NCBI RefSeq assembly: GCF_003610775.1
Contig: NZ_RAQO01000006.1
Span: 248,001-312,000 of the forward strand
DNA: 64,000 nucleotides
DNA from: Alginatibacterium sediminis
GTDB lineage: Bacteria > Pseudomonadota > Gammaproteobacteria > Enterobacterales > Celerinatantimonadaceae
Reading direction: 5' to 3'
Shown: in pieces, positions 34,162 through 45,501 of the stretch
How the letters are laid out: every line of letters starts with the position of its first letter
Numbering within the stretch: position 1 is the stretch's first letter
Notes under the pieces: model-generated
The model's input: the letters and a program-made list of their open reading frames with translations, nothing else
What the model was told of the DNA's origin: nothing
The model's database searches: none
Made by a program: the position numbers and the translations under genes

Positions 34162-35652
34162 TTAGCTTGGGAATGCGAACTGTGCTGACTCACGAAGGCT
34201 AGACGACGGCCAGCGTTGGGTAATGGTTTTTTTGCGCGTGTAAAAGCGCACCGCATCCGGACCATAGGCATTTAGATCGCCAAATAAAGACTGTTTCCAG
34301 CCGCCGAAACTATGGCTGGCAACCGGTACGGGTAAAGGCACGTTAATACCAACCATACCTACTTCAACATGATCGCTAAAATAACGAGCGGCTTCACCGT
34401 CGCGGGTGAAAATACATGTGCCATTGCCATAAGGGTGCGCCGCGATAACTTGCATGGCTTGCTCTAAGCTTTGACAACGTAACACTAATAAAACGGGTCC
34501 GAATATCTCTTCTTGGTAGCTAAGCATATCCGCGCTGACGTGGTCAATTAAAGTGCCACCAACATAGTAGCCGCTTGACGGCCCATTGACGGGGGTGTTT
34601 CGGCCATCAATGAGTAAGCTTGCACCATCGTCAGCAGCACTTTGAATAAGCTGTTCTACTTTTTGTAGATGCGCAGCACTGATCACGGGTCCAAAATCGT
34701 TGCTATCGTGCTCAAAAGATCCCACTTTTAATTGGGGGATTTTTTTGAGTAAACTTGAGACTAACTGTTCTGCGCATTCATCCCCAACGGTCACCGCAAC
34801 TGAAATTGCCATACAGCGCTCGCCCGATGAGCCAAATGCTGCACCTAATAAGGCATTGCTAGCGTTTTCAATATCGGCATCGGGCATTACAATAGCGTGG
34901 TTTTTCGCCCCTCCCAATGCCTGGCAGCGTTTGCCGTTTGCATTGGCTTGTTGATAAATACTTTTAGCGATAGGCGTAGAACCAACAAAGCTCACTGCTT
35001 TGACGCGGTCATCTTTTAGTAGCGATTCAACCGCATATTGATCGCCATTGATTACATTTAGGACACCCTTAGGTAATCCGGCTTCACTAAGTAACTGGGC
35101 TATAAATAGCGCCGCGCTAGGGTTTTTTTCAGAGGGTTTTAAGATGAAGGTATTGCCGCAGGCGATGGCCATCGGATACATCCACAAGGGCACCATGGCA
35201 GGAAAGTTGAACGGAGTGATCCCGGCTACAACGCCTAAGGGCTGTAGTTCTGTCCAAGTGTCGATGCTAGGCCCAGCATTTTTACTGTATTCGCCTTTGA
35301 GTAACTCTGGTACGTAACAAGCATACTCAATATTCTCAATGCCGCGAGCTATCTCACCTTTTGCGTCATGAGAAATTTTACCGTGCTCTTTGCCAATAAG
35401 TTCAATAATGGTAGCACTATGCAGTTCGACCAGTTCTTTGAACTTGCTCATAATCCGGGCGCGCTTAACTGGTTCGGTATTGCGCCAAGCAGGAAAGGCC
35501 TTGCTAGCGGCTTCAAGTGCTAATTCTAGCTCTTTTTCACCGGCCAATAAAACTTGCCCTGCAACTTCGCCGATTGACGGATTGTAGATCTGGCTAGAGC
35601 TTTCACCAGTGTTTACGGACTCGCCGTCGATAAAATGTCCAATTTGATACAT
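34162..35652 (-). CDS. mmsA: CoA-acylating methylmalonate/malonate-semialdehyde dehydrogenase
   Basis: A 496-residue aldehyde dehydrogenase. The catalytic cysteine is C280 in GSSGERCMAIS, ITPFNFPAMVPLWMYPMAIACGNTF and GGAKNHAIVMPDAD are diagnostic for the MmsA/IolA branch, which lacks the usual general-base glutamate. It converts malonate semialdehyde to acetyl-CoA or methylmalonate semialdehyde to propionyl-CoA, the final steps for beta-alanine (from uracil) and beta-aminoisobutyrate (from thymine). It is 11 bases behind the aminotransferase gene and last in the preT-preA operon. Confidence 0.92.
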   Translation of the reverse strand: MYQIGHFIDGESVNTGESSSQIYNPSIGEVAGQVLLAGEKELELALEAASKAFPAWRNTEPVKRARIMSKFKELVELHSATIIELIGKEHGKISHDAKGEIARGIENIEYACYVPELLKGEYSKNAGPSIDTWTELQPLGVVAGITPFNFPAMVPLWMYPMAIACGNTFILKPSEKNPSAALFIAQLLSEAGLPKGVLNVINGDQYAVESLLKDDRVKAVSFVGSTPIAKSIYQQANANGKRCQALGGAKNHAIVMPDADIENASNALLGAAFGSSGERCMAISVAVTVGDECAEQLVSSLLKKIPQLKVGSFEHDSNDFGPVISAAHLQKVEQLIQSAADDGASLLIDGRNTPVNGPSSGYYVGGTLIDHVSADMLSYQEEIFGPVLLVLRCQSLEQAMQVIAAHPYGNGTCIFTRDGEAARYFSDHVEVGMVGINVPLPVPVASHSFGGWKQSLFGDLNAYGPDAVRFYTRKKTITQRWPSSSLRESAQFAFPS

Positions 35653-35663
35653 CGTTGTATTCC

Positions 35664-36989
35664 TTAGGTAAGTGCGATTTCTTGCAGCGATTCGCCGATA
35701 GCGTTAATGACGTCATCAATTTCTTGTTCAGTGCTAATAAAAGGCAAGCCCAATTGCAAAGTATCAGCCCCATAACGAACATAAAAGCCTTTTTCCCAGC
35801 AGCGCATGGCGACTAAAAAAGGTCTTAAAGCAGGCTCGTTGGGCGCCGACTCCAAGGTTAAAGCGCCGGCAAAGCCGAAGTTTCGAATATCAGTCACATA
35901 GGGCATGCCTTTAAGTTGATGCAGTGTGTTTTCGAAGCTTGGCGATAGCGAAGCTACCCGCTCAATGGCTTGTTCTTGCTCCAAAAGATCGAGCGTTGCC
36001 ATACCTGCGGCGCAGGCCAAAGGATGACCTGAGTAGGTATAACCGTGGGGTAATTCTATGAGATAGTCCTTACTAGGACTGTCCATGAAGGTTTGATAAA
36101 TGTCGCTGCTGGTAACTACTGCGCCCATAGGCACAGCCCCATTGGTCATTTGTTTTGCGATATTCATCATATCGGGTACGACATCAAATGCCTCTGCACC
36201 AGTTTTGGCCCCCATACGACCAAAGGCAGTAATCACCTCATCAAAAATCAGCAAAATATTGTGTTCGCGACAAATTTGAGAAATACGCTGTAAGTAGCCT
36301 TTTGGTGGTGGTATTACTCCAGCCGATCCAGACAGCGGCTCTATGATCACCGCTGCAATATTGCTGGCGTCGTGCAGAGTAATCAACTCTAAAAGTTGCT
36401 CGGCGAGATGCGCTCCACTGCTTGGTTGCCCACGACTAAAAAGGTTTTCATCAAGTTGGGTATGATTTAGGTGGTCTGCGTCGATGCCTTGCCCATACAT
36501 GGCACGATTCGCGCCAATACCACCAACACTAAAGCCGCCAAAGTTTACCCCGTGGTAGCCTTTAATTCGTCCAATAAACTTGGTTTTACTTGAGATACCT
36601 TTTGCGCGCCAGTAGGCTCGAGCCATTTTGAGTGAGGTGTCTGCTGCCTCTGAACCTGAGCCGGTAAAAAATACGTGTTTTAGCCCTGTGGGCATAAAAT
36701 CAACCAAACGCTCAGCAAATTTAAACGCCATAGGATGCCCATATTGGAATCCTGGTGCGTAGTCTAGTTCTTGGCTTTGTTGATAAATGGCTTCGCTTAT
36801 TTTGGCATTGCCATGCCCCAAACCACAGGTCCAAAGCCCGCTAAGCCCATCAAATATTTTCCGTCCGCGGTCGTCAGTAAAATAGGCGCCTTTGGCTTGG
36901 GTAATGATACGCGGGTTTTTCTTAAACTCGCGATTGGCGGTATAGGGCATCCACCAACTATCGAGTTGTCGCTGAGTAAGTGTCGACAT
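35664..36989 (-). CDS. Omega-amino acid:pyruvate aminotransferase (class III)
   Basis: A 441-residue PLP enzyme. FDGLSGLWTCGLGHGN, FFTGSGSEAADTSLKMARAY, AVIIEPLSGSAGVIPPP, FDEVITAFGRMG and the PLP lysine in NIAKQMTNGAVPMG match beta-alanine:pyruvate transaminases. It converts beta-alanine or beta-aminoisobutyrate to the semialdehyde used by MmsA. The ATG at 36987-36989 has GGGAGAAG in front; a longer frame would run into the end of preA. It sits 19 bases behind preA in the operon. Confidence 0.9.
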   Translation of the reverse strand: MSTLTQRQLDSWWMPYTANREFKKNPRIITQAKGAYFTDDRGRKIFDGLSGLWTCGLGHGNAKISEAIYQQSQELDYAPGFQYGHPMAFKFAERLVDFMPTGLKHVFFTGSGSEAADTSLKMARAYWRAKGISSKTKFIGRIKGYHGVNFGGFSVGGIGANRAMYGQGIDADHLNHTQLDENLFSRGQPSSGAHLAEQLLELITLHDASNIAAVIIEPLSGSAGVIPPPKGYLQRISQICREHNILLIFDEVITAFGRMGAKTGAEAFDVVPDMMNIAKQMTNGAVPMGAVVTSSDIYQTFMDSPSKDYLIELPHGYTYSGHPLACAAGMATLDLLEQEQAIERVASLSPSFENTLHQLKGMPYVTDIRNFGFAGALTLESAPNEPALRPFLVAMRCWEKGFYVRYGADTLQLGLPFISTEQEIDDVINAIGESLQEIALT

Positions 36990-37008
36990 AGCTTGCTTCT
37001 CCCAAGGC

Positions 37009-38283
37009 TTACGAGGCATCTCGATAAGGGTTACGAGGATCTTCAGTCCAATTCATTGGCTCTAAACCAGTGTCTTGAACTTCCATTTTGATACAGCCTT
37101 CGATTGGGCATGAGATCTCACAAAGATTACAACCGACGCATTTTGCATCGATAACTTCAAAGCTGTTGGTTCCATCATCATGCGACTTGATGTCTATCGC
37201 TTGGTGCGAGGTGTCTTCGCAACCGATGTAGCAACGGCCGCACCCGGTGCATTTGTCCTGGTCAATTTTAGCGACAACTTTGTAGTTCATATTCAGATAC
37301 TTCCAGTCGGTAGTGTTTGGCACTGCCAGTCCCTGAAAGTCTTGAATAGATTCATAGCCTTTGCTATCCATCCAATTGGATAAACCGCTTTTCATCTCTT
37401 TTACAATGCGAAAGCCATAAACCATGGCCGCGGTACAGACCTGCACACTACCTGACCCTAAGGCTATAAATTCGGCAGCATCTCGCCAATTGCCAATACC
37501 TCCAATTCCGGAAATTGGTAGTCCATAGGTTTGCGGGTCGCGGGCAATCTCGCCCACCATGTTTAGAGCGATTGGCTTCACTGCAGGGCCGCAGTATCCG
37601 CCGTGAGTACTTTTCCCATCAACGATAGGGCGTGCAACCATATCGTCGAGGTCGATCCCGGTAATAGAGTTGATGGTATTAATGAGAGATACGGCGTCGG
37701 CACCACCAGTTTTTGCTGCGCGCGCGGCTACCCGTATATCGGTTATATTAGGTGTAAGTTTTACGATGACCGGTAAGCGACTATAGGTTTTACACCAGCG
37801 GGTTACCATTTCGACGTACTCGGGTACTTGACCCACCGCTGCACCCATGCCGCGCTCGGGCATACCGTGAGGGCAACCAAAGTTTAGCTCTAAGCCATCG
37901 GCCCCGGTTTGTTCAACTTGTTTAACAATCTTTTTCCAGCTTTCTTCCTCGCATTGCACCATCAACGATACAACCACGGCGCGATCAGGCCAGCTCTTCT
38001 TAACCGCCTCGATTTCTCGTAGATTCACTTCTAGGCTGCGGTCCGTGATGAGCTCAATGTTGTTAAATCCGGAAACTTCACCATTTGCGTCAAATACGGC
38101 GGAATAACGTGACGACACGTTTACCGCAGCTGGGTCTTCACCAAGGGTTTTCCAAACCACACCTCCCCAACCAGCCTCAAAAGCACGTTCTACGTTATAG
38201 GCTTTATCTGTCGGTGGAGCGGAAGCTAACCAAAATGGATTAGGTGCTTTGATTCCTGCGAATTCGATTGATAGATCAGCCAT
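37009..38283 (-). CDS. preA: NAD-dependent dihydropyrimidine dehydrogenase, catalytic subunit
   Basis: A 424-residue protein: a dihydroorotate-dehydrogenase-like FMN barrel (1-310: NPFWLASAPPTDKAYNVERAFEAGWGGVVWKT, LELNFGCPHGMPERGMG with the catalytic cysteine expected near GYCGPAVKP, PISGIGGIGNWRDAAEFI) and a C-terminal 2[4Fe-4S] module (CTGCGRCYIGC and CVGCNLCEISCP). With PreT it reduces uracil and thymine to the dihydro forms. It follows preT with a one-base gap. Confidence 0.95.
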   Translation of the reverse strand: MADLSIEFAGIKAPNPFWLASAPPTDKAYNVERAFEAGWGGVVWKTLGEDPAAVNVSSRYSAVFDANGEVSGFNNIELITDRSLEVNLREIEAVKKSWPDRAVVVSLMVQCEEESWKKIVKQVEQTGADGLELNFGCPHGMPERGMGAAVGQVPEYVEMVTRWCKTYSRLPVIVKLTPNITDIRVAARAAKTGGADAVSLINTINSITGIDLDDMVARPIVDGKSTHGGYCGPAVKPIALNMVGEIARDPQTYGLPISGIGGIGNWRDAAEFIALGSGSVQVCTAAMVYGFRIVKEMKSGLSNWMDSKGYESIQDFQGLAVPNTTDWKYLNMNYKVVAKIDQDKCTGCGRCYIGCEDTSHQAIDIKSHDDGTNSFEVIDAKCVGCNLCEISCPIEGCIKMEVQDTGLEPMNWTEDPRNPYRDAS

Positions 38284-38284
38284 G

Positions 38285-39634
38285 TTAGTGCTCCTGTAGT
38301 GGGTTTAAGTATTGGTGAATGGCATGTGCGGCCAACTTGCCTTGTTGTACGGCTTCTACGGTTAAGTCTTGTCCGATATGGGTGCAATCCCCACCTGCAA
38401 ACACACCGTCTATACTGGTAAGTTGGTTCTTAAAGGTGGAAATTTTCCCATTGCTTAGTGTCGGAATTGTATCTTGCAGTTTAGGAAAACTCATTGATTG
38501 CCCTACGGCCTTATAGACTGCTTCGCATGCAATGTCGTAGTGAATTTCGCTATCTTGTAGTTGTCCCTCAACAGCCTTTGTCTTAACGAAACTAAGGCTT
38601 TTTAACTGTCCTGAATCATCCACATTGATTGAAGTCGGACGACTCCAGGTTTTTATCTGTACCTGGTGGTTTTTAGCTATCTGTTGTTCGTGTTCAGTGG
38701 CGCTCATGTGCTCAACACCACGTCGATAAACCAAAGTGACTTCTTCGGTGCCCAAACGTTTTAGCTGGCAGGCCATATCAATTGCAGTGTTACCAGCGCC
38801 GATCACGATTGCACTGTGCTTGGGAATGTTAAGTTGGTTTATGTCCTGAGCTTGGCGAAGCTCACTAATAAAGTCGATAGCGTCATGTACCTGAGGGTGC
38901 TGCTCGTTTTCAAGCATTAGGGGTTTGGCTTCTTGAAGGCCAATAGCTAAAAATACGGCATCGAACTGAGACTTGAGTTCACTTAACTGTATATCGCGGC
39001 CCAATGCTGTTTGCGTATGTAGTTTGATACCACCAATAGAAAGAATAAAGTCGACTTCTTGTTGGGCAAAATTTTCAGTTATTTTGTATTTGGCAATACC
39101 GTATTCGTTTAGACCGCCAGCTTTGGATTGGGACTCAAAAATTTCTACATCATGACCCATTTTGGCAAGGCGGTGGGCGCAGCTCAAACCTGCGGGTCCA
39201 GCCCCTACAACTGCGATGCGTTTGCCACTTAATTGGTCGCGCTTAAATGGATGCCCAACAAAACTGGCGTTATCGGTTGCATGACGCTGAAGTTGACCAA
39301 TTTTCACCGGATCGGCTTCATCTTCAAGGTTGCGTACGCAGGCCTGCTCACAAAGGATTTCTGTGGGACAAACGCGTGCACAGCTACCACCTAAAATGTT
39401 TTCTTCGTAAATGGTGAGTGCGGCTCCGCTAAGGTCATCACTTGCGATACTAGCGATAAAGCTTGGGATGTTTATTTTGGATGGACAAGCTTTGATACAT
39501 GGTGCGTCAAAGCAATAATAGCAACGCGAGCTTTCAATCCCTGCTTGGCGAGCACTTAAGGCAGGATTTATGTCGTTAAACATCTCGTCTAGCGCGAGTT
39601 GTTGCGGTGTATACTTCCCAGTTATCGAGGTCAT
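38285..39634 (-). CDS. preT: NAD-dependent dihydropyrimidine dehydrogenase, NADH-oxidising subunit
   Basis: A 449-residue flavoprotein like the GltD small subunit: N-terminal iron-sulfur cysteines (CYYCFDAPCIKACP, CARVCPTEILCEQAC), FAD site VVGAGPAGLSCAHRLAKMG, NAD site VIGAGNTAIDMACQLKRLG, and C-terminal GVFAGGDCTH. It passes electrons from NADH to PreA. The ATG at 39632-39634 has AGGAG at acceptable distance; a GTG 27 bases upstream would put that ribosome site inside the gene. It is the first gene of the operon, behind a RutR-like operator. Confidence 0.93.
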   Translation of the reverse strand: MTSITGKYTPQQLALDEMFNDINPALSARQAGIESSRCYYCFDAPCIKACPSKINIPSFIASIASDDLSGAALTIYEENILGGSCARVCPTEILCEQACVRNLEDEADPVKIGQLQRHATDNASFVGHPFKRDQLSGKRIAVVGAGPAGLSCAHRLAKMGHDVEIFESQSKAGGLNEYGIAKYKITENFAQQEVDFILSIGGIKLHTQTALGRDIQLSELKSQFDAVFLAIGLQEAKPLMLENEQHPQVHDAIDFISELRQAQDINQLNIPKHSAIVIGAGNTAIDMACQLKRLGTEEVTLVYRRGVEHMSATEHEQQIAKNHQVQIKTWSRPTSINVDDSGQLKSLSFVKTKAVEGQLQDSEIHYDIACEAVYKAVGQSMSFPKLQDTIPTLSNGKISTFKNQLTSIDGVFAGGDCTHIGQDLTVEAVQQGKLAAHAIHQYLNPLQEH

Positions 39635-39714
39635 AAAGCGTTTAACTCCTAAGTTGCGCACGCTTGGCGTGTTTATTGATTACTACTTAAGAGGTGCAAA
39701 AGGCAGGCCATGGT

Positions 39715-39730
39715 TTAACCGATCGGTCAA
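39715..39730. promoter_or_regulatory. RutR-like operator 1 (preT / regulator)
   Basis: TTAACCGATCGGTCAA, in reverse TTGACC-GATC-GGTTAA, has 7 of 8 arm positions of the RutR pattern TTGACCAnnTGGTCAA symmetric, with a perfect ACCGATCGGT core. It sits between divergent preT and the TetR-family gene. Confidence 0.65.
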
Positions 39731-39918
39731 TAGATTTTGATTTTTGTTGTTCATATTCTCAGCAAAGCCAGTAGGCAAGGGCTTGGGAAAGAATTATTTT
39801 TAAAATTTAAGCGTTACAGCGGGCCTTTTATTAACCTTCTCAGGCAAGTTTTATGCAACAATAACGCACTAATATGAGGCTTAAGCTGCATTTGAGTGCA
39901 CAGGAAAACTGCGACGAA

Positions 39919-40572
39919 ATGGCAAACTCTATAAGTGAAACAAAGAATAAAAGAAGAAAACTAGTTGATATCCGTCATGACAATCTTCAGCAAATCATGT
40001 CCGTTGCTGAACAATTGTTTGCCCAGCGAGGTTATAGCGGAACGACTATTTCAGCGATCGCTCAAAGCGCTAATTTGCCTAAAGCAAATGTGTTGTATTA
40101 TTTCAAAAGCAAAGAGGCGCTGTATAAGGCAGTTCTCGAACATATGCTAGTGGTGTGGATGAAACACATGGATGAAATGACGAGTGATCAACATCCGCGT
40201 GACGCCCTTCGTAACTACATCGTGCAGAAGATTAAGCAATCCAAAGACTCTCCAAACGGTTCCAAAATTTTTGCAGCAGAGATCTTACATGGTGCACCTT
40301 TCCTGCGTGAGCAATTGGAAACACAACTTAAGCAACAATTTGAAAGCACCTGTCAGGTGTTTAGAGATTGGATTGCTAAACAGTGGATGGATCCAATTAG
40401 CCCAGAGCACCTACTGTTTTTGCTGTGGTCTTCAACCCAAGCTTACGCGGATTTCAGTTTGCAAAGCAGTGTGTTGATGGATAAATCTAAGTTGGATGAC
40501 AGCGATTACGAAGCCGGAATTGAATTAATAACCCGTTTAGTGCTAAAGGGCTGTGGTATTAGTCAAATATAA
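39919..40572 (+). CDS. TetR-family regulator, RutR-like
   Basis: A 217-residue TetR protein. The N-terminal helix-turn-helix reads QRGYSGTTISAIAQSANLPKANVLYYFKSKEALYKAVL, and the C-terminal part (IFAAEILHGAPFLREQL, PEHLLFLLWSSTQAYADFS) is like RutR, which senses uracil and thymine in E. coli. The ATG at 39919 has AGGAAA in front; an ATG 45 bases earlier lacks one. It is divergent from preT and convergent with the amidohydrolase. Together with three matching operators it is the likely regulator of this pathway. Confidence 0.85.
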   Translation: MANSISETKNKRRKLVDIRHDNLQQIMSVAEQLFAQRGYSGTTISAIAQSANLPKANVLYYFKSKEALYKAVLEHMLVVWMKHMDEMTSDQHPRDALRNYIVQKIKQSKDSPNGSKIFAAEILHGAPFLREQLETQLKQQFESTCQVFRDWIAKQWMDPISPEHLLFLLWSSTQAYADFSLQSSVLMDKSKLDDSDYEAGIELITRLVLKGCGISQI

Positions 40573-40600
40573 AGCCTGCGCACATGATTGTATGCAGGCT
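40573..40600. terminator. Hairpin between convergent genes
   Basis: AGCCTGC (40573-40579) pairs with GCAGGCT (40594-40600), with an inner ACA/TGT extension, between the TetR gene and the amidohydrolase. No strong T-tract on either side. Confidence 0.5.
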
Positions 40601-40625
40601 CTATGCAAGTTTGGCACTCTCTTGT

Positions 40626-41867
40626 TTATGCTGTCGATTCAACAACAGCCATGCTTAACATTGCATTTAGTAACACAGAGCATCCTGCCTCGCATTCCTC
40701 AGGGGTGGTGCTTTCGATTTCATTGTGACTGATCCCATTTAAACACGGGGTGAAAATCATGCTGGTGGGTGCGAAATCAGATACATAACAAGCATCGTGG
40801 CCGGCACCGGCGATGATAGGCATGTGGCTATAACCTAGTTGTTTGGTGGCCAGGCTCACCGCGGCTATACAATCCTTGTCAAAGGCAATCGGCTCATAAT
40901 ACCAGATTGGTTCAAGTTCGATGCTTACGCCGGTTTGTTGCTCAATAGCGGCTATTGCTGCACTTAGCTCGTAATCCATGGCGCTAAGGGCGTCATCATT
41001 TTCATGCCTTAAGTCAATACTGAGCTCAATTTCTCCAGGGATCGTATTTCGAGAGTTTGGTTTTACTTGAACAAAACCAACAGTGCCGCAGCCCGGTGGA
41101 TGTGCTTTGGCGATCGATTCAATTTTCTGAATGAGTTCAGAGGCGGCTACTAAGGCATCTTTTCGTAGATGCATGGGCGTAGTTCCTGCATGCGATTCTC
41201 TACCGATACAAGTTGCGTTATACCAGCGTTGCCCTTGTCCTCCAGTGACCACACCAATTTGTTTTTCTTCAGCTTCTAGGTAGGGGCCTTGTTCAATGTG
41301 AGTTTCGAAAAAAGCATGATACTTTCGCCCGCTTATTGGAGCATCGCCGGCAAAGCCAATGCGCTGTAATTCATCGCCTAAGCGAATTCCGTCCACATCT
41401 ACTGAGTCGAGGATTTCTTGTAGAGTAAATCGTCCTGAGACAACCCCTGATCCCATCATCGCCGGAGCAAAACGGGAACCCTCTTCATTGGTCCAAACCG
41501 AAATTTCTATAGGGTGACGCGTTACAATGCCATGGTCATTCATAGACCGAATCACCTCTAGTCCTGAGAGCACACCAAATACTCCGTCGAACTTACCACC
41601 AGAAGGCTGGGTGTCCAAATGACTCCCGGTTCCTACTGGGGCTAGGCTCATATCTGTACCAGGTCGGGTGGCACTAATATTACCAATTTGATCGACGGTT
41701 ACAGTACAACCCGCTTCTTCTGCCCAGCTTATATAAAGTTCGCGACTCTGCTTATCAAGGTCGGTTAGCGCTAGCCTGCGGCAACCCCCTTTAGCAGTGG
41801 CTCCGATTTTAGCCATTTCCATGAGGCTGTCCCAGAGGCGTTCACCATTAATCGAGAAAGTTTGCAT
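40626..41867 (-). CDS. N-carbamoyl-beta-alanine amidohydrolase (beta-ureidopropionase, M20 family)
   Basis: A 413-residue binuclear zinc hydrolase of the AllC/HyuC/PydC group. Metal-binding segments are visible: GTGSHLDTQPSGGKFDG (H83, D94), TNEEGSRF (E128/E129), THIEQGP and the C-terminal GISHNE. GRESHAGTTPM and the RNTIPGE dimer segment are also typical. It hydrolyses N-carbamoyl-beta-alanine to beta-alanine, CO2 and ammonia, the step after dihydropyrimidinase. A RutR-like operator lies 60 bases upstream. The related allantoate or N-carbamoyl-L-amino-acid hydrolases are alternatives, made unlikely by context. Confidence 0.9.
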   Translation of the reverse strand: MQTFSINGERLWDSLMEMAKIGATAKGGCRRLALTDLDKQSRELYISWAEEAGCTVTVDQIGNISATRPGTDMSLAPVGTGSHLDTQPSGGKFDGVFGVLSGLEVIRSMNDHGIVTRHPIEISVWTNEEGSRFAPAMMGSGVVSGRFTLQEILDSVDVDGIRLGDELQRIGFAGDAPISGRKYHAFFETHIEQGPYLEAEEKQIGVVTGGQGQRWYNATCIGRESHAGTTPMHLRKDALVAASELIQKIESIAKAHPPGCGTVGFVQVKPNSRNTIPGEIELSIDLRHENDDALSAMDYELSAAIAAIEQQTGVSIELEPIWYYEPIAFDKDCIAAVSLATKQLGYSHMPIIAGAGHDACYVSDFAPTSMIFTPCLNGISHNEIESTTPEECEAGCSVLLNAMLSMAVVESTA

Positions 41868-41926
41868 AGCAGTTCCTTTTTGAGTCGTTCAAGTCAAGAT
41901 TTACTAGCGAATACTGATGCAATCTT

Positions 41927-41942
41927 CTGACCGTTTGGACAG
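41927..41942. promoter_or_regulatory. RutR-like operator 2 (amidohydrolase)
   Basis: CTGACCGTTTGGACAG keeps TGACC-N4-GG-CA of the pattern and is symmetric at most arm positions. It lies 60 bases upstream of the amidohydrolase start. Confidence 0.5.
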
Positions 41943-42184
41943 CGCATTTTTGTTTTCACCCTAAGTTGCTAATTTAAAAGGAATTGATGTGTTTTTAAGC
42001 TTGTTTACAAATACTCTTACGCGTAGTTATATCGATAGGCTGCACGAAAATGGTGAGAAAGTGCCCACAAATAGGTAGTTAACTTCTCTGTGTGCTTACT
42101 AACGTATGTCTGTATTCGCTTCTATTTATCACAATATTTCTATGTGAAGCCCGCTGTCATTGGGTTTAAAGCAATTTTTACTAA

Positions 42185-43732
<1,548 letters not shown>

Positions 43733-43764
43733 TTGCTAAATAAATCAATACAAAAGGTAGAGCT

Positions 43765-44598
43765 ATGCTAGCTGTTCATGAAAGCGAAGATTTTGAGCAA
43801 CTTAATGTATTACGTTCGAGTCGTCGTCAGATGATTGGGATTGAAGATTTGTCTTTGGTCTTTCCAAGCGCTGATGGTGATGTACATGCATTGAGCCACA
43901 TTAATTTGAGCATAAAACAAGGTGACTTTGTTTCGTTTATCGGTCCTTCGGGTTGCGGAAAAACCACATTGCTACGTGTCATAGCCGATCTGGAAAAACA
44001 GACCGAAGGCAATATTTTGGTTGACGGTACCAGTCCTGAAGATGCGCGTCTTAATCGACTTTATGGCTACGTATTTCAAGCACCGGCCTTACTACCTTGG
44101 CGCAGTATTTATGACAATTGTGCATTGCCGATGGAGATTTCCGGACGCAGTGGCCCACACCAGGCAGAGCAAATCGATAAGTACCTAAAAATGGTTGGCT
44201 TACAAGACTTCCATAATAAGTACCCTTGGCAGTTGTCAGGTGGTATGCAACAGCGAGCGTCAATTGCGAGAGCTTTGTGTATTGAACCTGAATTATTGCT
44301 GATGGATGAACCCTTTGGCGCTTTAGATGAGATTACTCGCGACCACATGAATATGGAATTGTTGCAAATTTGGCAGCAAACGCAAAAGACAGTGGTATTT
44401 GTAACCCATTCGATAGCAGAAGCGGTGTTGTTATCAACGCATATTGTAGTGATGTCGCCTAGACCGGGGCGAATAGCCAAAATTATCCAAAGTCCTTTAC
44501 CAAGAGTTAAAACCTTAGCGCTACGCGATGATGAGCGCTTTCACGCTCTAGCGGGCGAAATTCGTGATGCTTTGGCGCAAGACCATGCCATTGATTAA
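43765..44598 (+). CDS. Pyrimidine/HMP-type ABC transporter ATP-binding protein
   Basis: A 277-residue ATPase of the nitrate/taurine/thiamine-precursor group: Walker A GPSGCGKTT, signature LSGGMQQRASIARAL, Walker B LLLMDEPFGALDE, and THSIAEAVLLS. It begins with a 30-residue tail before the conserved MIGIEDLSLVF start. Next to dihydropyrimidinase and followed by two permeases and an NMT1-like binding protein, it probably powers import of pyrimidines or related ring compounds. Confidence 0.9.
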   Translation: MLAVHESEDFEQLNVLRSSRRQMIGIEDLSLVFPSADGDVHALSHINLSIKQGDFVSFIGPSGCGKTTLLRVIADLEKQTEGNILVDGTSPEDARLNRLYGYVFQAPALLPWRSIYDNCALPMEISGRSGPHQAEQIDKYLKMVGLQDFHNKYPWQLSGGMQQRASIARALCIEPELLLMDEPFGALDEITRDHMNMELLQIWQQTQKTVVFVTHSIAEAVLLSTHIVVMSPRPGRIAKIIQSPLPRVKTLALRDDERFHALAGEIRDALAQDHAID

Positions 44599-44616
44599 CC
44601 AAGGAGAATGAGTCCT

Positions 44617-45501
44617 ATGTCATCAACGATAAGCACTAAGCCTTGGTTTGCCTTACTAAGCTTTATCATCGGTATTGTGGTTATTTGGTACCTTGCTGCA
44701 CTGCTTATGAATGGCAAGCAACTGATAAATACCTTGGAGCGTAAAAAGCAAGACTGGACCTATACCCAAGTGGCGTCGCAAGCGTACCAAATACCACGTC
44801 CAATGTTGCCTGCGCCACATCAAGTAGCAGCACAGTTAAATAAGTCGGTGTTTCAAGTTGCAATTGATTCCAAACGTTCGCTGATTTACCACACTGGAAT
44901 CACATTGCAATCAACCTTATTAGGCTTCGTATTGGGTGCGATTTTAGGAATTTTGATTGCGGTTGGAATTGTTCATAACCGAACTTTGGAGTCAAGTTTA
45001 ATGCCTTGGGTTATTGCTTCGCAAACCATCCCTATCTTGGCGATTGCCCCGATAATTGTGGTGGTACTAGGGGCTCTCAATATGACGGGAGTCTTTCCTA
45101 AAGCGGTTATCTCAATGTACTTGTCATTTTTCCCAGTGACGATTGCCATGGTGAAAGGTCTACGTTCATCTGACGTGATGCATATGGAGTTGATGAGAAC
45201 GTATAACGCAACTCAAACCCAATTGTTTTGGAAGTTGCGGTGGTTTAGTGCTCAACCCTACCTGTTTTCAAGTTTAAAAGTCGCGATTGCTGCAGCATTA
45301 GTTGGCGCTGTTGTGGCCGAGTTACCCACTGGGGCTCAAGGTGGATTAGGGTCGCGCCTACTGAGTGGTTCTTATTATGGTCAAACCGAACAAATCTGGG
45401 CCGCGCTGCTAATGGCTGCGTTGTTGGGTTCCGTGTTGGTCTTTGTGGTAGGTCTTGCTGAGCGAGTCATTCTTAGCCAAAGAGGCAATGCCAATGCGTA
45501 A
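44617..45501 (+). CDS. ABC transporter permease (pyrimidine uptake), first copy
   Basis: A 294-residue inner membrane protein of the SsuC/ThiX type. A first span at about 10-32 is followed by a periplasmic stretch (to about 95) and five more spans, with the ASQTIPILAIAPIIVVVLG core and an EAA-like RTYNATQTQLFWKLRWFSAQPYL. I take the ATG at 44617 because AAGGAG is 10 bases away; the ATG three codons upstream is too close to it. The second permease overlaps its end, so the channel is probably a heterodimer. Confidence 0.85.
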   Translation: MSSTISTKPWFALLSFIIGIVVIWYLAALLMNGKQLINTLERKKQDWTYTQVASQAYQIPRPMLPAPHQVAAQLNKSVFQVAIDSKRSLIYHTGITLQSTLLGFVLGAILGILIAVGIVHNRTLESSLMPWVIASQTIPILAIAPIIVVVLGALNMTGVFPKAVISMYLSFFPVTIAMVKGLRSSDVMHMELMRTYNATQTQLFWKLRWFSAQPYLFSSLKVAIAAALVGAVVAELPTGAQGGLGSRLLSGSYYGQTEQIWAALLMAALLGSVLVFVVGLAERVILSQRGNANA